A stretch of DNA of 46,146 bases, taken from Bacteroidales bacterium. Lineage in GTDB: Bacteria > Bacteroidota > Bacteroidia > Bacteroidales > UBA932. The notes under the pieces are model-generated. The model was not told the origin of the DNA. It saw only the letters and a program-made list of their open reading frames with translations, and ran no database searches. The DNA lies in contig VSOK01000018.1 of the NCBI GenBank assembly GCA_009774765.1, positions 1-46,146 on the forward strand. The letters are read 5' to 3'. Both the position numbers and the translations under genes were made by a program. This document shows positions 1 through 8,623 of this stretch, piece after piece; within the stretch, counting starts at the first letter, position 1; each line of letters begins with the position of its first letter.

Positions 1-645
1 GTTCTTCTTGTGGATGTCAGCCGTTCCAGGCTGTTCGGAACCTCCGGGCAGAACAAGAGGGATCTTATTGCCGAGATCGCCGCTGTGCTTTCATTTTCGG
101 CCATCCTCAACAATGACAAGGTCGGTGCGTTGTTTTTCAGCGAGAAGGTGGAAAAGTTCATCCCACCTAAGAAAGGCCGCAGTCATCTGTTGCATATAAT
201 AAGGGAAATAATAGAGTTCCAGCCGGAATATGACGGGACTGACATAGGCGAGGCTCTCCGTTATCTTACAAATGCGATAAAGAAAAGGTGTACGGCTTTT
301 CTTCTGTCCGATATGATAGATGTGGACGAAGAGGGGATGCCGGTATATGAGGATGCCTTGAAGGTCGCGGTCAACAGACACGATCTGTCTGTCATCCAGG
401 TTTATGATCCGCGCGAAAGGACGCTTCCTGATGTCGGTCTTGTGCATATAAAGGATTCTGAATCCGGCTATGCCGCCTGGGTTGACACCTCTTCCAAAAA
501 GATGAGGCAGGCTTATTCCAAATGGTTCTCGACATTCCGGGAAGCGTCTTCCAGGATGTTTATGAAATATAAGGTGGACAGTGTGGAGATAGCCACTGAT
601 CAGGATTATGTGAGAAATCTGATGGCTTTTTTCCAAAAGAGATAG
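1..645 (+). CDS. DUF58 / VWA-like protein, 5' truncated (bat operon)
   Basis: The reading frame is open from the first base, so the true start lies outside the window; 214 codons are visible. The first residues (LLVDVSRS) form the D-x-S-x-S metal-binding motif of a von Willebrand A-like fold, as found in the C-terminal half of DUF58 proteins. DUF58 proteins usually sit between a MoxR AAA ATPase gene and the bat genes, and the next gene starts 2 bases after this stop, so it belongs to the same operon. By family knowledge it is a cytoplasmic or membrane-associated partner of MoxR; the biochemical role is unknown. The upstream moxR gene is expected but not in the window. The assignment rests on the motif and on the gene order. 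Confidence 0.85.
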   Translation, partial: VLLVDVSRSRLFGTSGQNKRDLIAEIAAVLSFSAILNNDKVGALFFSEKVEKFIPPKKGRSHLLHIIREIIEFQPEYDGTDIGEALRYLTNAIKKRCTAFLLSDMIDVDEEGMPVYEDALKVAVNRHDLSVIQVYDPRERTLPDVGLVHIKDSESGYAAWVDTSSKKMRQAYSKWFSTFREASSRMFMKYKVDSVEIATDQDYVRNLMAFFQKR

Positions 646-647
646 GT

Positions 648-1724
648 ATGAAGAGTTTATTTTGGTCTGTATTTTTTCTTGCTGCGGTTTTGTTGCCCTG
701 CTCGGCTGTGTCTGCCGCAGGACAGGAGCCTTCCGCTGTAGCGGATACTGTGCTGCGCGGCAGTGTCGTTCCGATGAACGGGGTGTTTCTCAGGCAGCTG
801 CAGGAAAGGGACAGCATTCTTGTCGCGGACCAGCTTTATTACGGGGTAAACCTTGAAAAGGTAAAGGAAGGTACACAGTTCGTGTTTCCTGAGATTGATG
901 CCGGAAAGAATGCGGAATCCGGTCTTATGATACTTTCGGACTGGTATATCGATACCCTGAAGGTAAGAAAGCAGAAAAAAGGTGAGCCGAAACTGCTTGA
1001 CCTTCAGGCTGGGATAGTGCTTACATCATTTATGGAGGGGGATTATGTCCTGAATCCTGTCACAGTGCAGAGAATATCGGAATTCGGTGTAGTGGACACT
1101 CTGGTGTTTGAGCCTCAGAAGTTTACCGTTACCTCTATGCCTGTGGATACGGCTACTTTCCAGGTCCACGACATAAAGGGACAGATCAGATATCCTTTGA
1201 CGCTTGCGGAAGTATTGCCGTATGTGTTCGGAGGGCAGATCCTTGCTGTGATTGTCATTCTCATAGTATGCCTCATAATGATGTCGAAGAAGAAAAGCTC
1301 TGAGGAAGACAGGAGAAAGGATCCTGCGCATATTGTCGCACTGCGCAAGCTTGACGGTTACCGCGGTGACAGGCTTTGGGCGGCGGAAAAGCAGAAGACG
1401 TTCTATTCCGGTGTGACTGATACCCTTAGGGAATATATAGTGTCGAGGTATGGAATATCCGCAATGGAGATGACCACCAAGGAAATTTTTGACGGGCTGT
1501 CAGGCACGGATGTTCCTGAAGGCATATATGCGGAGCTAAGATCTCTCTTTGAACGTGCTGATTATGTGAAGTTTGCAAAATATGTCGCTTCAGACGATGA
1601 AAATGCGGCGGCGGTGCCTCTGGCGGTACGTTTTGTCACATCCACATATCAGAGCCAGGTTGAGGAGGATCCGGCTGCAGGACCGGAAGATGTTGTGAAA
1701 CCAGAAGATGAGAAGGAGGGCTGA
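648..1724 (+). CDS. DUF4381-like membrane protein of the bat operon
   Basis: This 358-residue protein has an N-terminal signal peptide (about residues 1-23), a periplasmic region of about 165 residues, one membrane span near residues 192-213, and a charged cytoplasmic tail (about 215-358). The tail has the helical pattern seen in DUF4381-type proteins found between DUF58 and BatA genes (for example YREYIVSRYGI-like segments and an acidic C-terminus). No catalytic motif is visible. It lies 2 bases after the DUF58 gene and 2 bases before batA, so translation is probably coupled. It likely helps assemble or regulate the Bat membrane complex; that is inference from context. The family call is from overall architecture rather than from a diagnostic motif. 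Confidence 0.75.
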   Translation: MKSLFWSVFFLAAVLLPCSAVSAAGQEPSAVADTVLRGSVVPMNGVFLRQLQERDSILVADQLYYGVNLEKVKEGTQFVFPEIDAGKNAESGLMILSDWYIDTLKVRKQKKGEPKLLDLQAGIVLTSFMEGDYVLNPVTVQRISEFGVVDTLVFEPQKFTVTSMPVDTATFQVHDIKGQIRYPLTLAEVLPYVFGGQILAVIVILIVCLIMMSKKKSSEEDRRKDPAHIVALRKLDGYRGDRLWAAEKQKTFYSGVTDTLREYIVSRYGISAMEMTTKEIFDGLSGTDVPEGIYAELRSLFERADYVKFAKYVASDDENAAAVPLAVRFVTSTYQSQVEEDPAAGPEDVVKPEDEKEG

Positions 1725-1726
1725 TT

Positions 1727-2713
1727 ATGTTTTTTGAATATCCTGAACTGCTGTGGCTTGAGGTGATACCGGTTCTGCTGGTGCTTCATTACCTGTATCT
1801 TGAACTGAAGGAGCGCACTCCCCATATTAGGGTGTCCGTGGCGGCTCCGTGGCTTAAGGAAGGTAAAAGCGTAATGAATGCCGTAAGGCATATACCTTTT
1901 GTCCTGAGGGTATTTGCCATAGCTATGATAATAGTTGCCATAGCACGTCCGAGGTCATCAGAAGAAATGGACCGCATTGATACTGAAGGTATTGATATCG
2001 TGCTTGCTATGGACGTCTCGACCAGTATGCTTGCCCGGGACTTCACTCCGGACAGGATAAGTGCCGCGAAGGATATTGCGATAGAGTTCATTTCACAGCG
2101 TCCGTCCGACAGGATGGGAATAGTTGTGTTTGCCGGAGAGAGCTACACGCAGTGTCCTCTTACGACCGACCGTGCGACTCTTATAAATCTGATGAAGGAG
2201 GTGACTACTGACCTTATCGAAGACGGTACGGCGATAGGCAACGGACTGGCTACAGCCGTTGCGAGGGTAAAGGATTCGGATGCCAAGAGCCGTGTGGTGA
2301 TATTGCTGACGGACGGCGTCAACAACAGGGGAGAGATTACTCCGCAGATGGCGGCTGAGATAGCGAAGACTTATGGCATAAGGGTATATACGATAGGTGT
2401 CGGAGCGAAAGGAGTCGCTCCGTATCCAGTGATGACCTCCTGGGGTATAGATATACAGAAGGTAAAGGTGGAGATCGACGAGAAACTGCTTGAAGAAATC
2501 GCATCCGCTACTGGAGGACGTTATTTCCGTGCGACCGACAATACCAAACTTATGGAGATATACAACGAGATCAACAAGATGGAGACATCAAGGACGACGA
2601 TAGACAGCTTCCCTGTCTATAAGGAGCTGTTTACTGGATACGCTCTTGCCGCTTTGATTGCACTTCTTCTGGATCTTGTTCTTAGGTTGTTTGTAATCAG
2701 GAGATTACCGTAA
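1727..2713 (+). CDS. batA: BatA, membrane-anchored VWA-domain protein
   Basis: The 328-residue protein has membrane spans near residues 6-25 and 55-76, a von Willebrand A domain with the metal-ion-dependent adhesion motif DVSTS at residues 96-100, and a C-terminal span at about 300-324. This is the standard BatA layout: both ends in the inner membrane and the VWA domain between the spans. The family was named for an aerotolerance operon in Bacteroides fragilis, but its molecular role is unresolved. The neighbouring paralogue batB has the same plan, which supports a heteromeric BatA-BatB complex. A purine-rich AAGGAGG lies 7 bases before the ATG, inside the end of the upstream gene. The metal site is intact, so the domain is probably functional. 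Confidence 0.95.
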   Translation: MFFEYPELLWLEVIPVLLVLHYLYLELKERTPHIRVSVAAPWLKEGKSVMNAVRHIPFVLRVFAIAMIIVAIARPRSSEEMDRIDTEGIDIVLAMDVSTSMLARDFTPDRISAAKDIAIEFISQRPSDRMGIVVFAGESYTQCPLTTDRATLINLMKEVTTDLIEDGTAIGNGLATAVARVKDSDAKSRVVILLTDGVNNRGEITPQMAAEIAKTYGIRVYTIGVGAKGVAPYPVMTSWGIDIQKVKVEIDEKLLEEIASATGGRYFRATDNTKLMEIYNEINKMETSRTTIDSFPVYKELFTGYALAALIALLLDLVLRLFVIRRLP

Positions 2714-2725
2714 AGACAAAAGATT

Positions 2726-3727
2726 ATGTTGAATTTTGCACAGGCACAATATCTTTTCCTGCTTCTGCTTATACCGTTTTTCTTTATTTTTTATGCGGTG
2801 ATGCTGAAGCTGAGAAAGCGCAGGATAAGACGTTTCGGGGACGAGTCTCTTGTAAAGGAGATAATGCCGTCGTCGTCCGTATCAAAGGGATGGGTAAAGA
2901 CAGTCCTGTTCTCTGCCGCATTCTTCTTTTTTGTGATAGGGCTTTCACGCCCTCAGATAGGAGCGAAACTCAAAGAACATCAGACAAAAGGAGTCGAAAT
3001 AATGATTGCCTTGGATGTTTCCAATTCCATGCTTGCCCAGGATTATTCTCCAAACAGGCTTGAAAGGGCCAAACTTTCCATATCAAGGCTTGTTGACAGG
3101 CTCAGGGATGACCGTATAGGATTGATAGTCTTTGCCGGAAACTCTTTCGTACAGCTTCCGATCACAACTGATTATGTTTCTGCCAAGATGTTTCTGAACA
3201 GTATTTCCACGGAGTCAGTACCTGTTCAGGGTACGGCAATAGGGGAGGCCATAAATACGGCGGTACGCAGTTTCAGCGCGCAGAGCGAGAAGAGCAGGGC
3301 GATAGTCATCATTACTGACGGCGAGAATCACGAAGATGATCCTGTCGCTGCCGCAAAGCAGGCCGCTGAGCTTGGGGTGAGGATTTTCACCATAGGCGTA
3401 GGTTCTCCTGAGGGACAGCCTATTCCTGTGGACGGTGAACTTCTCAGGGACAGGAATGGCGAGATAGTGGTGTCACGTCTTGATGAGAAAGTGCTGCAGG
3501 ATGTCGCGGAGGCAGGAAACGGGGTCTATGTCCGTGCCGGAAACCGTGAATTCGGTCTTGCGCCGGTCGTGGAGAGAATCCGTCAGATGGATGAGGAGGA
3601 GTTCAGTTCCGTCATCTTTGAGGAATTTGATGAACAATATATGTACTTTTTTGCCATCGCGCTTGTTCTGCTTGTGATAGAAATGCTTATAGGAGAACGC
3701 AGGGCAAAGAAAAGACTTTTCAACTGA
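2726..3727 (+). CDS. batB: BatB, membrane-anchored VWA-domain protein
   Basis: This 333-residue paralogue of BatA has an N-terminal span (about 8-27), a second span near 55-75, a VWA domain with the motif DVSNS at residues 97-101, and a C-terminal span near 305-322. The mature order (span, span, VWA, span) and the length match BatB. It begins 12 bases after batA and ends 8 bases before batC. BatB is presumed to pair with BatA and with the TPR protein BatC in the inner membrane, with the MoxR ATPase acting as chaperone; this comes from family knowledge, not from the sequence. The metal-binding residues are conserved. Confidence 0.95.
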   Translation: MLNFAQAQYLFLLLLIPFFFIFYAVMLKLRKRRIRRFGDESLVKEIMPSSSVSKGWVKTVLFSAAFFFFVIGLSRPQIGAKLKEHQTKGVEIMIALDVSNSMLAQDYSPNRLERAKLSISRLVDRLRDDRIGLIVFAGNSFVQLPITTDYVSAKMFLNSISTESVPVQGTAIGEAINTAVRSFSAQSEKSRAIVIITDGENHEDDPVAAAKQAAELGVRIFTIGVGSPEGQPIPVDGELLRDRNGEIVVSRLDEKVLQDVAEAGNGVYVRAGNREFGLAPVVERIRQMDEEEFSSVIFEEFDEQYMYFFAIALVLLVIEMLIGERRAKKRLFN

Positions 3728-3735
3728 TTGGCTAT

Positions 3736-4491
3736 ATGAAAGGATTGAAATACATAATTCTTGTTCCTGTATTTTTTGCGGTCGCTTCCGTCGGACTCAA
3801 TGCCCAGACGGACCGTAGGGATGTACGCAAAGGGAACAGGGATTTCAGGAAGGAGAACTACAGGGAGGCTGAAATCGATTACAGGAAGGCCCTTGTAAAG
3901 GATTCTTTGTCATTTGCGGCAAATTATAATCTCGGGAATACTCTGTACCGTTCTGGCGATATGGAGCAGGCACGCAAAAGTTATGAAGCCGTCAAAGAGT
4001 CGGCCGGAGCTTCTGTGTACGGTGCCGATTATTATTACAATATGGGCAATGCGGCTGTAGCCGTGCAGGACTGGCAGGGGGCGGTAGAAGCCTATATCCA
4101 GTCGCTTTTGAGGAATCCTGGTGATTTGGACGCCAAAGAAAATTATATCTATGCCCGTGAAATGCTGAAAAACAATCAGAATAATCAGAACAACCAGAAT
4201 CAGAATCAGGACAACCAGGATAATCAGGATAACAAGGACAATCAGAATGACCGGCAGAACCAGGATGGCAATGATGACAAGGATAAGAAAGATGGCAGCC
4301 GGAATCCTGATGACCGGAACGGGGACAGTAATCAGGACCGTCAGCCTCAGCCTCAGGACGCCAAAATAACTCCTCAGGCAGCCCAGCAGATGCTGCGCGC
4401 CATCCAGGCCAAGGAGAAGGAAACTCAGGAGAAGGTCAACAAGGAGAAGGCGGAGGCAATGAAATCAAGGCAGAAAGAGAAGAATTGGTAA
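3736..4491 (+). CDS. batC: BatC, TPR protein with Asn/Gln/Asp-rich tail
   Basis: The 251-residue protein has a signal peptide (about residues 1-23), tetratricopeptide repeats over roughly residues 30-135 (for example NYNLGNTLYRSGD and YYNMGNAAVAVQDW), and then a low-complexity stretch of about 65 residues made almost only of Asn, Gln, Asp and Lys. The C-terminal 40 residues are charged and helical. The TPR region matches BatC, which is a periplasmic scaffold in the Bat complex. The low-complexity tail is encoded by near-repetitive AAYCAG/GAYAAY codons (about 4170-4345) and is likely disordered and variable in length between strains. It lies 8 bases after batB and 18 bases before batD. Confidence 0.92.
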   Translation: MKGLKYIILVPVFFAVASVGLNAQTDRRDVRKGNRDFRKENYREAEIDYRKALVKDSLSFAANYNLGNTLYRSGDMEQARKSYEAVKESAGASVYGADYYYNMGNAAVAVQDWQGAVEAYIQSLLRNPGDLDAKENYIYAREMLKNNQNNQNNQNQNQDNQDNQDNKDNQNDRQNQDGNDDKDKKDGSRNPDDRNGDSNQDRQPQPQDAKITPQAAQQMLRAIQAKEKETQEKVNKEKAEAMKSRQKEKNW

Positions 4492-4509
4492 AAAGGAGAT
4501 ATTAGGGGA

Positions 4510-7128
4510 ATGAAAAAAGTATTTTTGATGTTTTTCCTTGCTGTGCAGGCATTTATGATGTCTGCACAATCCACGTTGAGGGTTGAGGCCCCCAATATGG
4601 TAGCGGCAGACGAGCAGTTCAATGTAACGTTTATTCTTGACGGTGAGGACAGTCCTTCCGATTTCACCTGGGATCCGGGGAATGACTTCCAGCTGGTATG
4701 GGGACCCCAGAAAGGACGTTCGTCAAGTCTTCAGATCATAAATGGGAAACGCACGAAGTCCACCCAGCATACTTTTACATATATTCTTCTGCCGAAGAGT
4801 ACCGGAACTTTTATGATTCCCGGGGCCTCGGCAAAGGTGAAAGGCAAGGATGTGGTTTCACCGGATGTGCCCTTGGAGGTCGTCGGAGGCGGAAATGCCT
4901 CTTCTTCGGAAGGTGATGGCGGTGCGCCGGCAGGAAATGCCGCATCCAACGGTACCATTTCTGAGGATGACCTGTTTCTCCGCTTTACCATCAATCGTAA
5001 GGATGTAGTTATAGGTGAGCCTATAGTGGCGACACTCAAATTGTATTACAGGGTAAATATCGGAGGATTCGAGGATGTCCGTTTCCCTTCATTCAACGGA
5101 TTCTGGAGCCAGGAGGTTGAAGCTCCGACAAATCTTGAGTACAAGCGTGAAAACGTTGACGATAAAATCTACAATACTGTAGTATTGAGGAAATATGTCC
5201 TGATTCCGCAGCAGACTGGTACATTGACTATTGAGCCGGCGGAACTTGTCTGCCTTGTAAGCATGCGTGTAGCACAGTCCCGCGGAGCAAGTATATTTGA
5301 CGGATTTTTCGATGACTACAGGACTATACGCAAAAGGGTGACATCAAGCTCATATAAGGTCAATGTGTCTCCTCTTCCTGCCGGTGCTCCGGCGTCATTC
5401 GGAGGTGGAGTCGGTGAATTCGACATTACAGCCGCACTCAGCAAGGATTCCCTCAAGACGCATGAGGCTGCATCTCTTGTCATTACGGTCAAAGGACGTG
5501 GAAACGTGTCATTGCTTGAAGCTCCCAAGGTGTCGTTCCCTCCGGATATGGAGGTATATGATATAAAAGTAACTGAACGTACTGACAAGAAGAGCGGAGG
5601 AACTTCCGGAAGCAAGATTTATGAGTTCCCTTTCATTCCGCGCAGCTATGGGGATTTCGTCCTTGATCCGATACAGTACAGCTATTATGACATCAATACT
5701 GGCAAATATGTTGTCTTGAGCACTCCCGCGATCAGCTATCACGTATACAAAAGCAAGGATTCCATTGTGCCGGGAGGAGGTGTCGTGCCTTCACGGGCCG
5801 ACAGGACCGGTGTCAAAAGCCTTAATGAGGATATAAGGTTTGTTGCGACCAAGCGTCCTCATCTGTCATCAAAAGGGGATTTCTTTGTCCTTTCAGGATG
5901 TTTCTGGGGATGTCTCGGAGCACTTTGTGCTATGGCGGCGCTTATGTGGCTGGCATTCAGGAACATTGCCAGGCGCAGGGCGGATGTTGCAGGCACAAGG
6001 ACAAGGAAGGCGAGCAAGATCGCCGTAAGGCGTCTTAAAGCGGCAGGGGATTATCTCAGGCAGAATCTTTATACTGCATTTTATGAGGAGCTTCACAAGG
6101 CTTTGCTTGGATATATTGCCGACAAGCTCAATATTTCAGCTTCTGAGCTGTCAAAGGAACAGATATCATCCCATCTTTCCGCAGAGGGTGTCCCGGCGGA
6201 AACTATAGATGGATTTACTTCTCTTATAGATGAGTGTGAATTTGCAAGATATTCCCCTGATGCGGGACACGATGCTATGGCAAGGCATTATGAGTCCGCG
6301 GTCAAAACGATATCTTCAATAGAATCTGATATGAAAGGAAAGAAAAAAACAGGCCGGTCAGCCTGTATGTTGGTTGTGCTGCTTATGATGTCCGTGTCTG
6401 TGACCGGCTATGCCGCGGAAAAGGATATGTATATCGACTCGTTGTGGAACAAGGCTACCGCAGCCTATACTGAAGGGCTGTGGTATGAGGCCGCATCCTC
6501 ATACAATGCTGTTGCGGCCGCAGGACTGGAATCACCTGAGCTGTACTGTAATATAGGAAATACCTTTTTCAAGTCTGAAAACTATCCGTCAGCCATTCTT
6601 TACTATGAAAGGGCATTGAAACTGGATCCTTCATATTCAGATGCAAGATACAACCTTGAAGTCGTTTCTGGTCTTGTGCAGGACAGGATCGATCCCGTAC
6701 CTGAATTTGTGCTCAAAAGCTGGACAAGGAACCTTTGCTATGTGCTGGATTCTGACTCCTGGGCCATATTGAGCCTTGTGTTTTTCGGGATATGCCTTGC
6801 TATGGTGCTTCTGTTCTTTCTCGCTTCGGGCACTGCGGCCAAAAGTACAGGCTTTTTTACGGCTATAGTGTTTTTCCTGTTTGCCGGAGCGTCTTTGGGA
6901 TTTTCCCTCTGGCAGAGGAATGATTATATGAAAGCCGATAGCGCAATCGTTATGAAACCTGTCACGTCTGTGAAAAGTGCTCCGTCTTCAGGGGCGTCTA
7001 CGGATTTGTTCGTGCTTCACGAAGGTACCAAAGTCAAAATTTTGGATGAGGTCGGGCAATGGAGGAACATTTCCCTTGCGGACGGACGTCAGGGATGGAT
7101 GCTTTCTTCGGATATGGAAATAATCTGA
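4510..7128 (+). CDS. batD: BatD-BatE fusion protein (oxygen-tolerance family plus TPR/SH3)
   Basis: One uninterrupted frame of 872 codons contains two proteins that are normally separate. Residues 1-607 are BatD: signal peptide, periplasmic beta-rich repeats, a membrane span at about 458-483 and a cytoplasmic tail. From Met608 (position 6331) the sequence reads as BatE: a basic stretch, a hydrophobic signal-like segment (about 613-632), a TPR region (about 660-725), two spans (about 752-774 and 780-798) and a C-terminal SH3-like domain (about 812-872). The topology is self-consistent: the BatD tail is inside, and the signal-like segment returns the chain to the periplasm. Met608 could also serve as an internal start giving a separate BatE. 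No stop codon or frame change is seen at the junction. It ends the operon just before a strong hairpin. Confidence 0.9.
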   Translation: MKKVFLMFFLAVQAFMMSAQSTLRVEAPNMVAADEQFNVTFILDGEDSPSDFTWDPGNDFQLVWGPQKGRSSSLQIINGKRTKSTQHTFTYILLPKSTGTFMIPGASAKVKGKDVVSPDVPLEVVGGGNASSSEGDGGAPAGNAASNGTISEDDLFLRFTINRKDVVIGEPIVATLKLYYRVNIGGFEDVRFPSFNGFWSQEVEAPTNLEYKRENVDDKIYNTVVLRKYVLIPQQTGTLTIEPAELVCLVSMRVAQSRGASIFDGFFDDYRTIRKRVTSSSYKVNVSPLPAGAPASFGGGVGEFDITAALSKDSLKTHEAASLVITVKGRGNVSLLEAPKVSFPPDMEVYDIKVTERTDKKSGGTSGSKIYEFPFIPRSYGDFVLDPIQYSYYDINTGKYVVLSTPAISYHVYKSKDSIVPGGGVVPSRADRTGVKSLNEDIRFVATKRPHLSSKGDFFVLSGCFWGCLGALCAMAALMWLAFRNIARRRADVAGTRTRKASKIAVRRLKAAGDYLRQNLYTAFYEELHKALLGYIADKLNISASELSKEQISSHLSAEGVPAETIDGFTSLIDECEFARYSPDAGHDAMARHYESAVKTISSIESDMKGKKKTGRSACMLVVLLMMSVSVTGYAAEKDMYIDSLWNKATAAYTEGLWYEAASSYNAVAAAGLESPELYCNIGNTFFKSENYPSAILYYERALKLDPSYSDARYNLEVVSGLVQDRIDPVPEFVLKSWTRNLCYVLDSDSWAILSLVFFGICLAMVLLFFLASGTAAKSTGFFTAIVFFLFAGASLGFSLWQRNDYMKADSAIVMKPVTSVKSAPSSGASTDLFVLHEGTKVKILDEVGQWRNISLADGRQGWMLSSDMEII

Positions 7129-7130
7129 GC

Positions 7131-7169
7131 AAAGAAAAGACCGATGATTTTTTCATCGGTCTTTTCTTT
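7131..7169. terminator. Bidirectional terminator between bat operon and cls
   Basis: A perfect 17-base inverted repeat (7131-7147 and 7153-7169) with a 5-base T loop begins 2 bases after the batDE stop. The outer ends are A-rich on the left and T-rich on the right, so the same hairpin can stop transcription from both converging units (batDE on plus, miaB-cls on minus). Confidence 0.9.
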
Positions 7170-7176
7170 ATGTATC

Positions 7177-8607
7177 CTAAAGCAGAGGGGAGAACAGTTT
7201 GAGAGTGACTTGGAGTGCCTTATGGTACCATGGTCTTCTGTTCCACTCGTCAAGAGTTATCTGGTGGCATTCCTTCATATCGTTAAAGAAAATCTCCCTG
7301 TTCATCCTGGCCATATTCTCATCGTAGATATACGAGTTTATTTCATAGTTCAGCTCAAGCGAGCGATAGTCCATATTTGCCGTACCGACAATTGATACAT
7401 AGTCATCTGATACCAATGTCTTGGAATGGATGAATCTGCCTGTCTTTTCATATATCTTTACTCCGGCTTCAAGACATTCTTTGTAATATGCCTTGTTGAC
7501 AGGTCCCATAAAGAACAGGTCGGCCTTCTGAGGAATCATTATCCTGACATCCGCCCCTTTGAGCGCGGCTGTCTTCAATGCCTGAAGAAGCGATTCAGGA
7601 GGTACGAAATATGGTGTCTGTATGTAGATGTAGTCCTTGGTATGCTGTACGGTCCATGTTGTTCCCATAAGCAGAATCGGCCATTGTGAATCAGGTTCGT
7701 CAGGCACGATCTGGACAAGACGGTCATTCTCTTCAAATGCCTCGTGCTCGGGATAATAGGGCGCGAAGTCTTCGTCTATCCTTCCGCCGGAGGTTATGAA
7801 TGAGTTCATAAAGCTGTACTGGAGGCTTGATACGGCATTTCCTGTAAGACGGATATGGGTGTCCCTCCACCTTATGAAGTAGTCGTCGCTTATGTTCATA
7901 CCTCCCGTATAGCCTATATTCCCGTCTATCACTACGATCTTCCTGTGGTCGCGGTAGTTGAGCTTGAAAAGCGAAAATTTGGGATTGGTGAATTTGACGA
8001 CTTCCACACCAGCATCCTTCATCTCATTGTAGTAGTGCGGATCGATTGCTATATTTGCTATATTCTCGTGTATGAACCTGACTTTTACACCTTCCCGTGC
8101 CTTCTGCATCAGGAGTTTCTTTATCTCTTTGCTCCCGTCATCCTTACGGAAATAAAAGTATTCCATATGGATGTGATGCCTGGCGTTTTTGATGTCTTCC
8201 ACCAGGGCTTCGAATTTTCTTTTGCCGGATGTGATGATTTCTATGTTGTTGTCCTCGCATACGGTCGTCCCGTTGCAGCAGGACAGCAGTCTGGACAGCT
8301 CCCTGTATTCGGGCCTGATCTTGTCTTGTGTGTGCTTTCCGAAAAGCAGCAGTTTCGTGCTGTCATCCGCATACTTTTCAAATGTCTCCAGGAATGTACG
8401 GTGGTTTTTCAGAAAGTAATCCGGTTTTCTGGTCTCCAGACCGAATACGACATATAATACGACTCCGACAGCCGGTAGAAGTGCCACTATCAGTATCCAC
8501 GCGATTTTTTTGCTCGAATCGCTGTTGCTGCCCATAATGACCAGTATTGTTCCGCATATCAGAAGGAACAGCATATTTGACGCGATATGTGACAGGAAAG
8601 TTAGCAT
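7177..8607 (-). CDS. cls: Cardiolipin synthase, phospholipase D superfamily
   Basis: This 476-residue protein has two N-terminal membrane spans (about 5-22 and 33-53) and two phospholipase D HxK(x4)D motifs: HRKIVVID near residue 218 and HSKTLVSD near residue 394, each followed by the usual GG/N or GTAN motif. It condenses two phosphatidyl groups (phosphatidylglycerol, or another phosphatidyl donor) to make cardiolipin in the inner membrane. Length and domain order match bacterial Cls. The ATG is 16 bases downstream of the miaB stop and no promoter is seen between them, so it is probably the second gene of a miaB-cls unit. Both catalytic motifs are intact. Confidence 0.95.
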   Translation of the reverse strand: MLTFLSHIASNMLFLLICGTILVIMGSNSDSSKKIAWILIVALLPAVGVVLYVVFGLETRKPDYFLKNHRTFLETFEKYADDSTKLLLFGKHTQDKIRPEYRELSRLLSCCNGTTVCEDNNIEIITSGKRKFEALVEDIKNARHHIHMEYFYFRKDDGSKEIKKLLMQKAREGVKVRFIHENIANIAIDPHYYNEMKDAGVEVVKFTNPKFSLFKLNYRDHRKIVVIDGNIGYTGGMNISDDYFIRWRDTHIRLTGNAVSSLQYSFMNSFITSGGRIDEDFAPYYPEHEAFEENDRLVQIVPDEPDSQWPILLMGTTWTVQHTKDYIYIQTPYFVPPESLLQALKTAALKGADVRIMIPQKADLFFMGPVNKAYYKECLEAGVKIYEKTGRFIHSKTLVSDDYVSIVGTANMDYRSLELNYEINSYIYDENMARMNREIFFNDMKECHQITLDEWNRRPWYHKALQVTLKLFSPLL

Positions 8608-8623
8608 CGGAGTACGGTTCGGG

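Noticed and set aside
1711..1727. AAGGAGG before batA as a special regulatory SD site
   Set aside because: It is shorter than the rpsU site and lies within the Glu-Lys-Glu-Gly codons at the end of the upstream gene, so it may be coincidental.
4170..4345. AAYCAG-rich stretch as a non-coding satellite or CRISPR-like repeat
   Set aside because: It is in frame inside batC and encodes an Asn/Gln/Asp-rich tail; there are no regular spacers.
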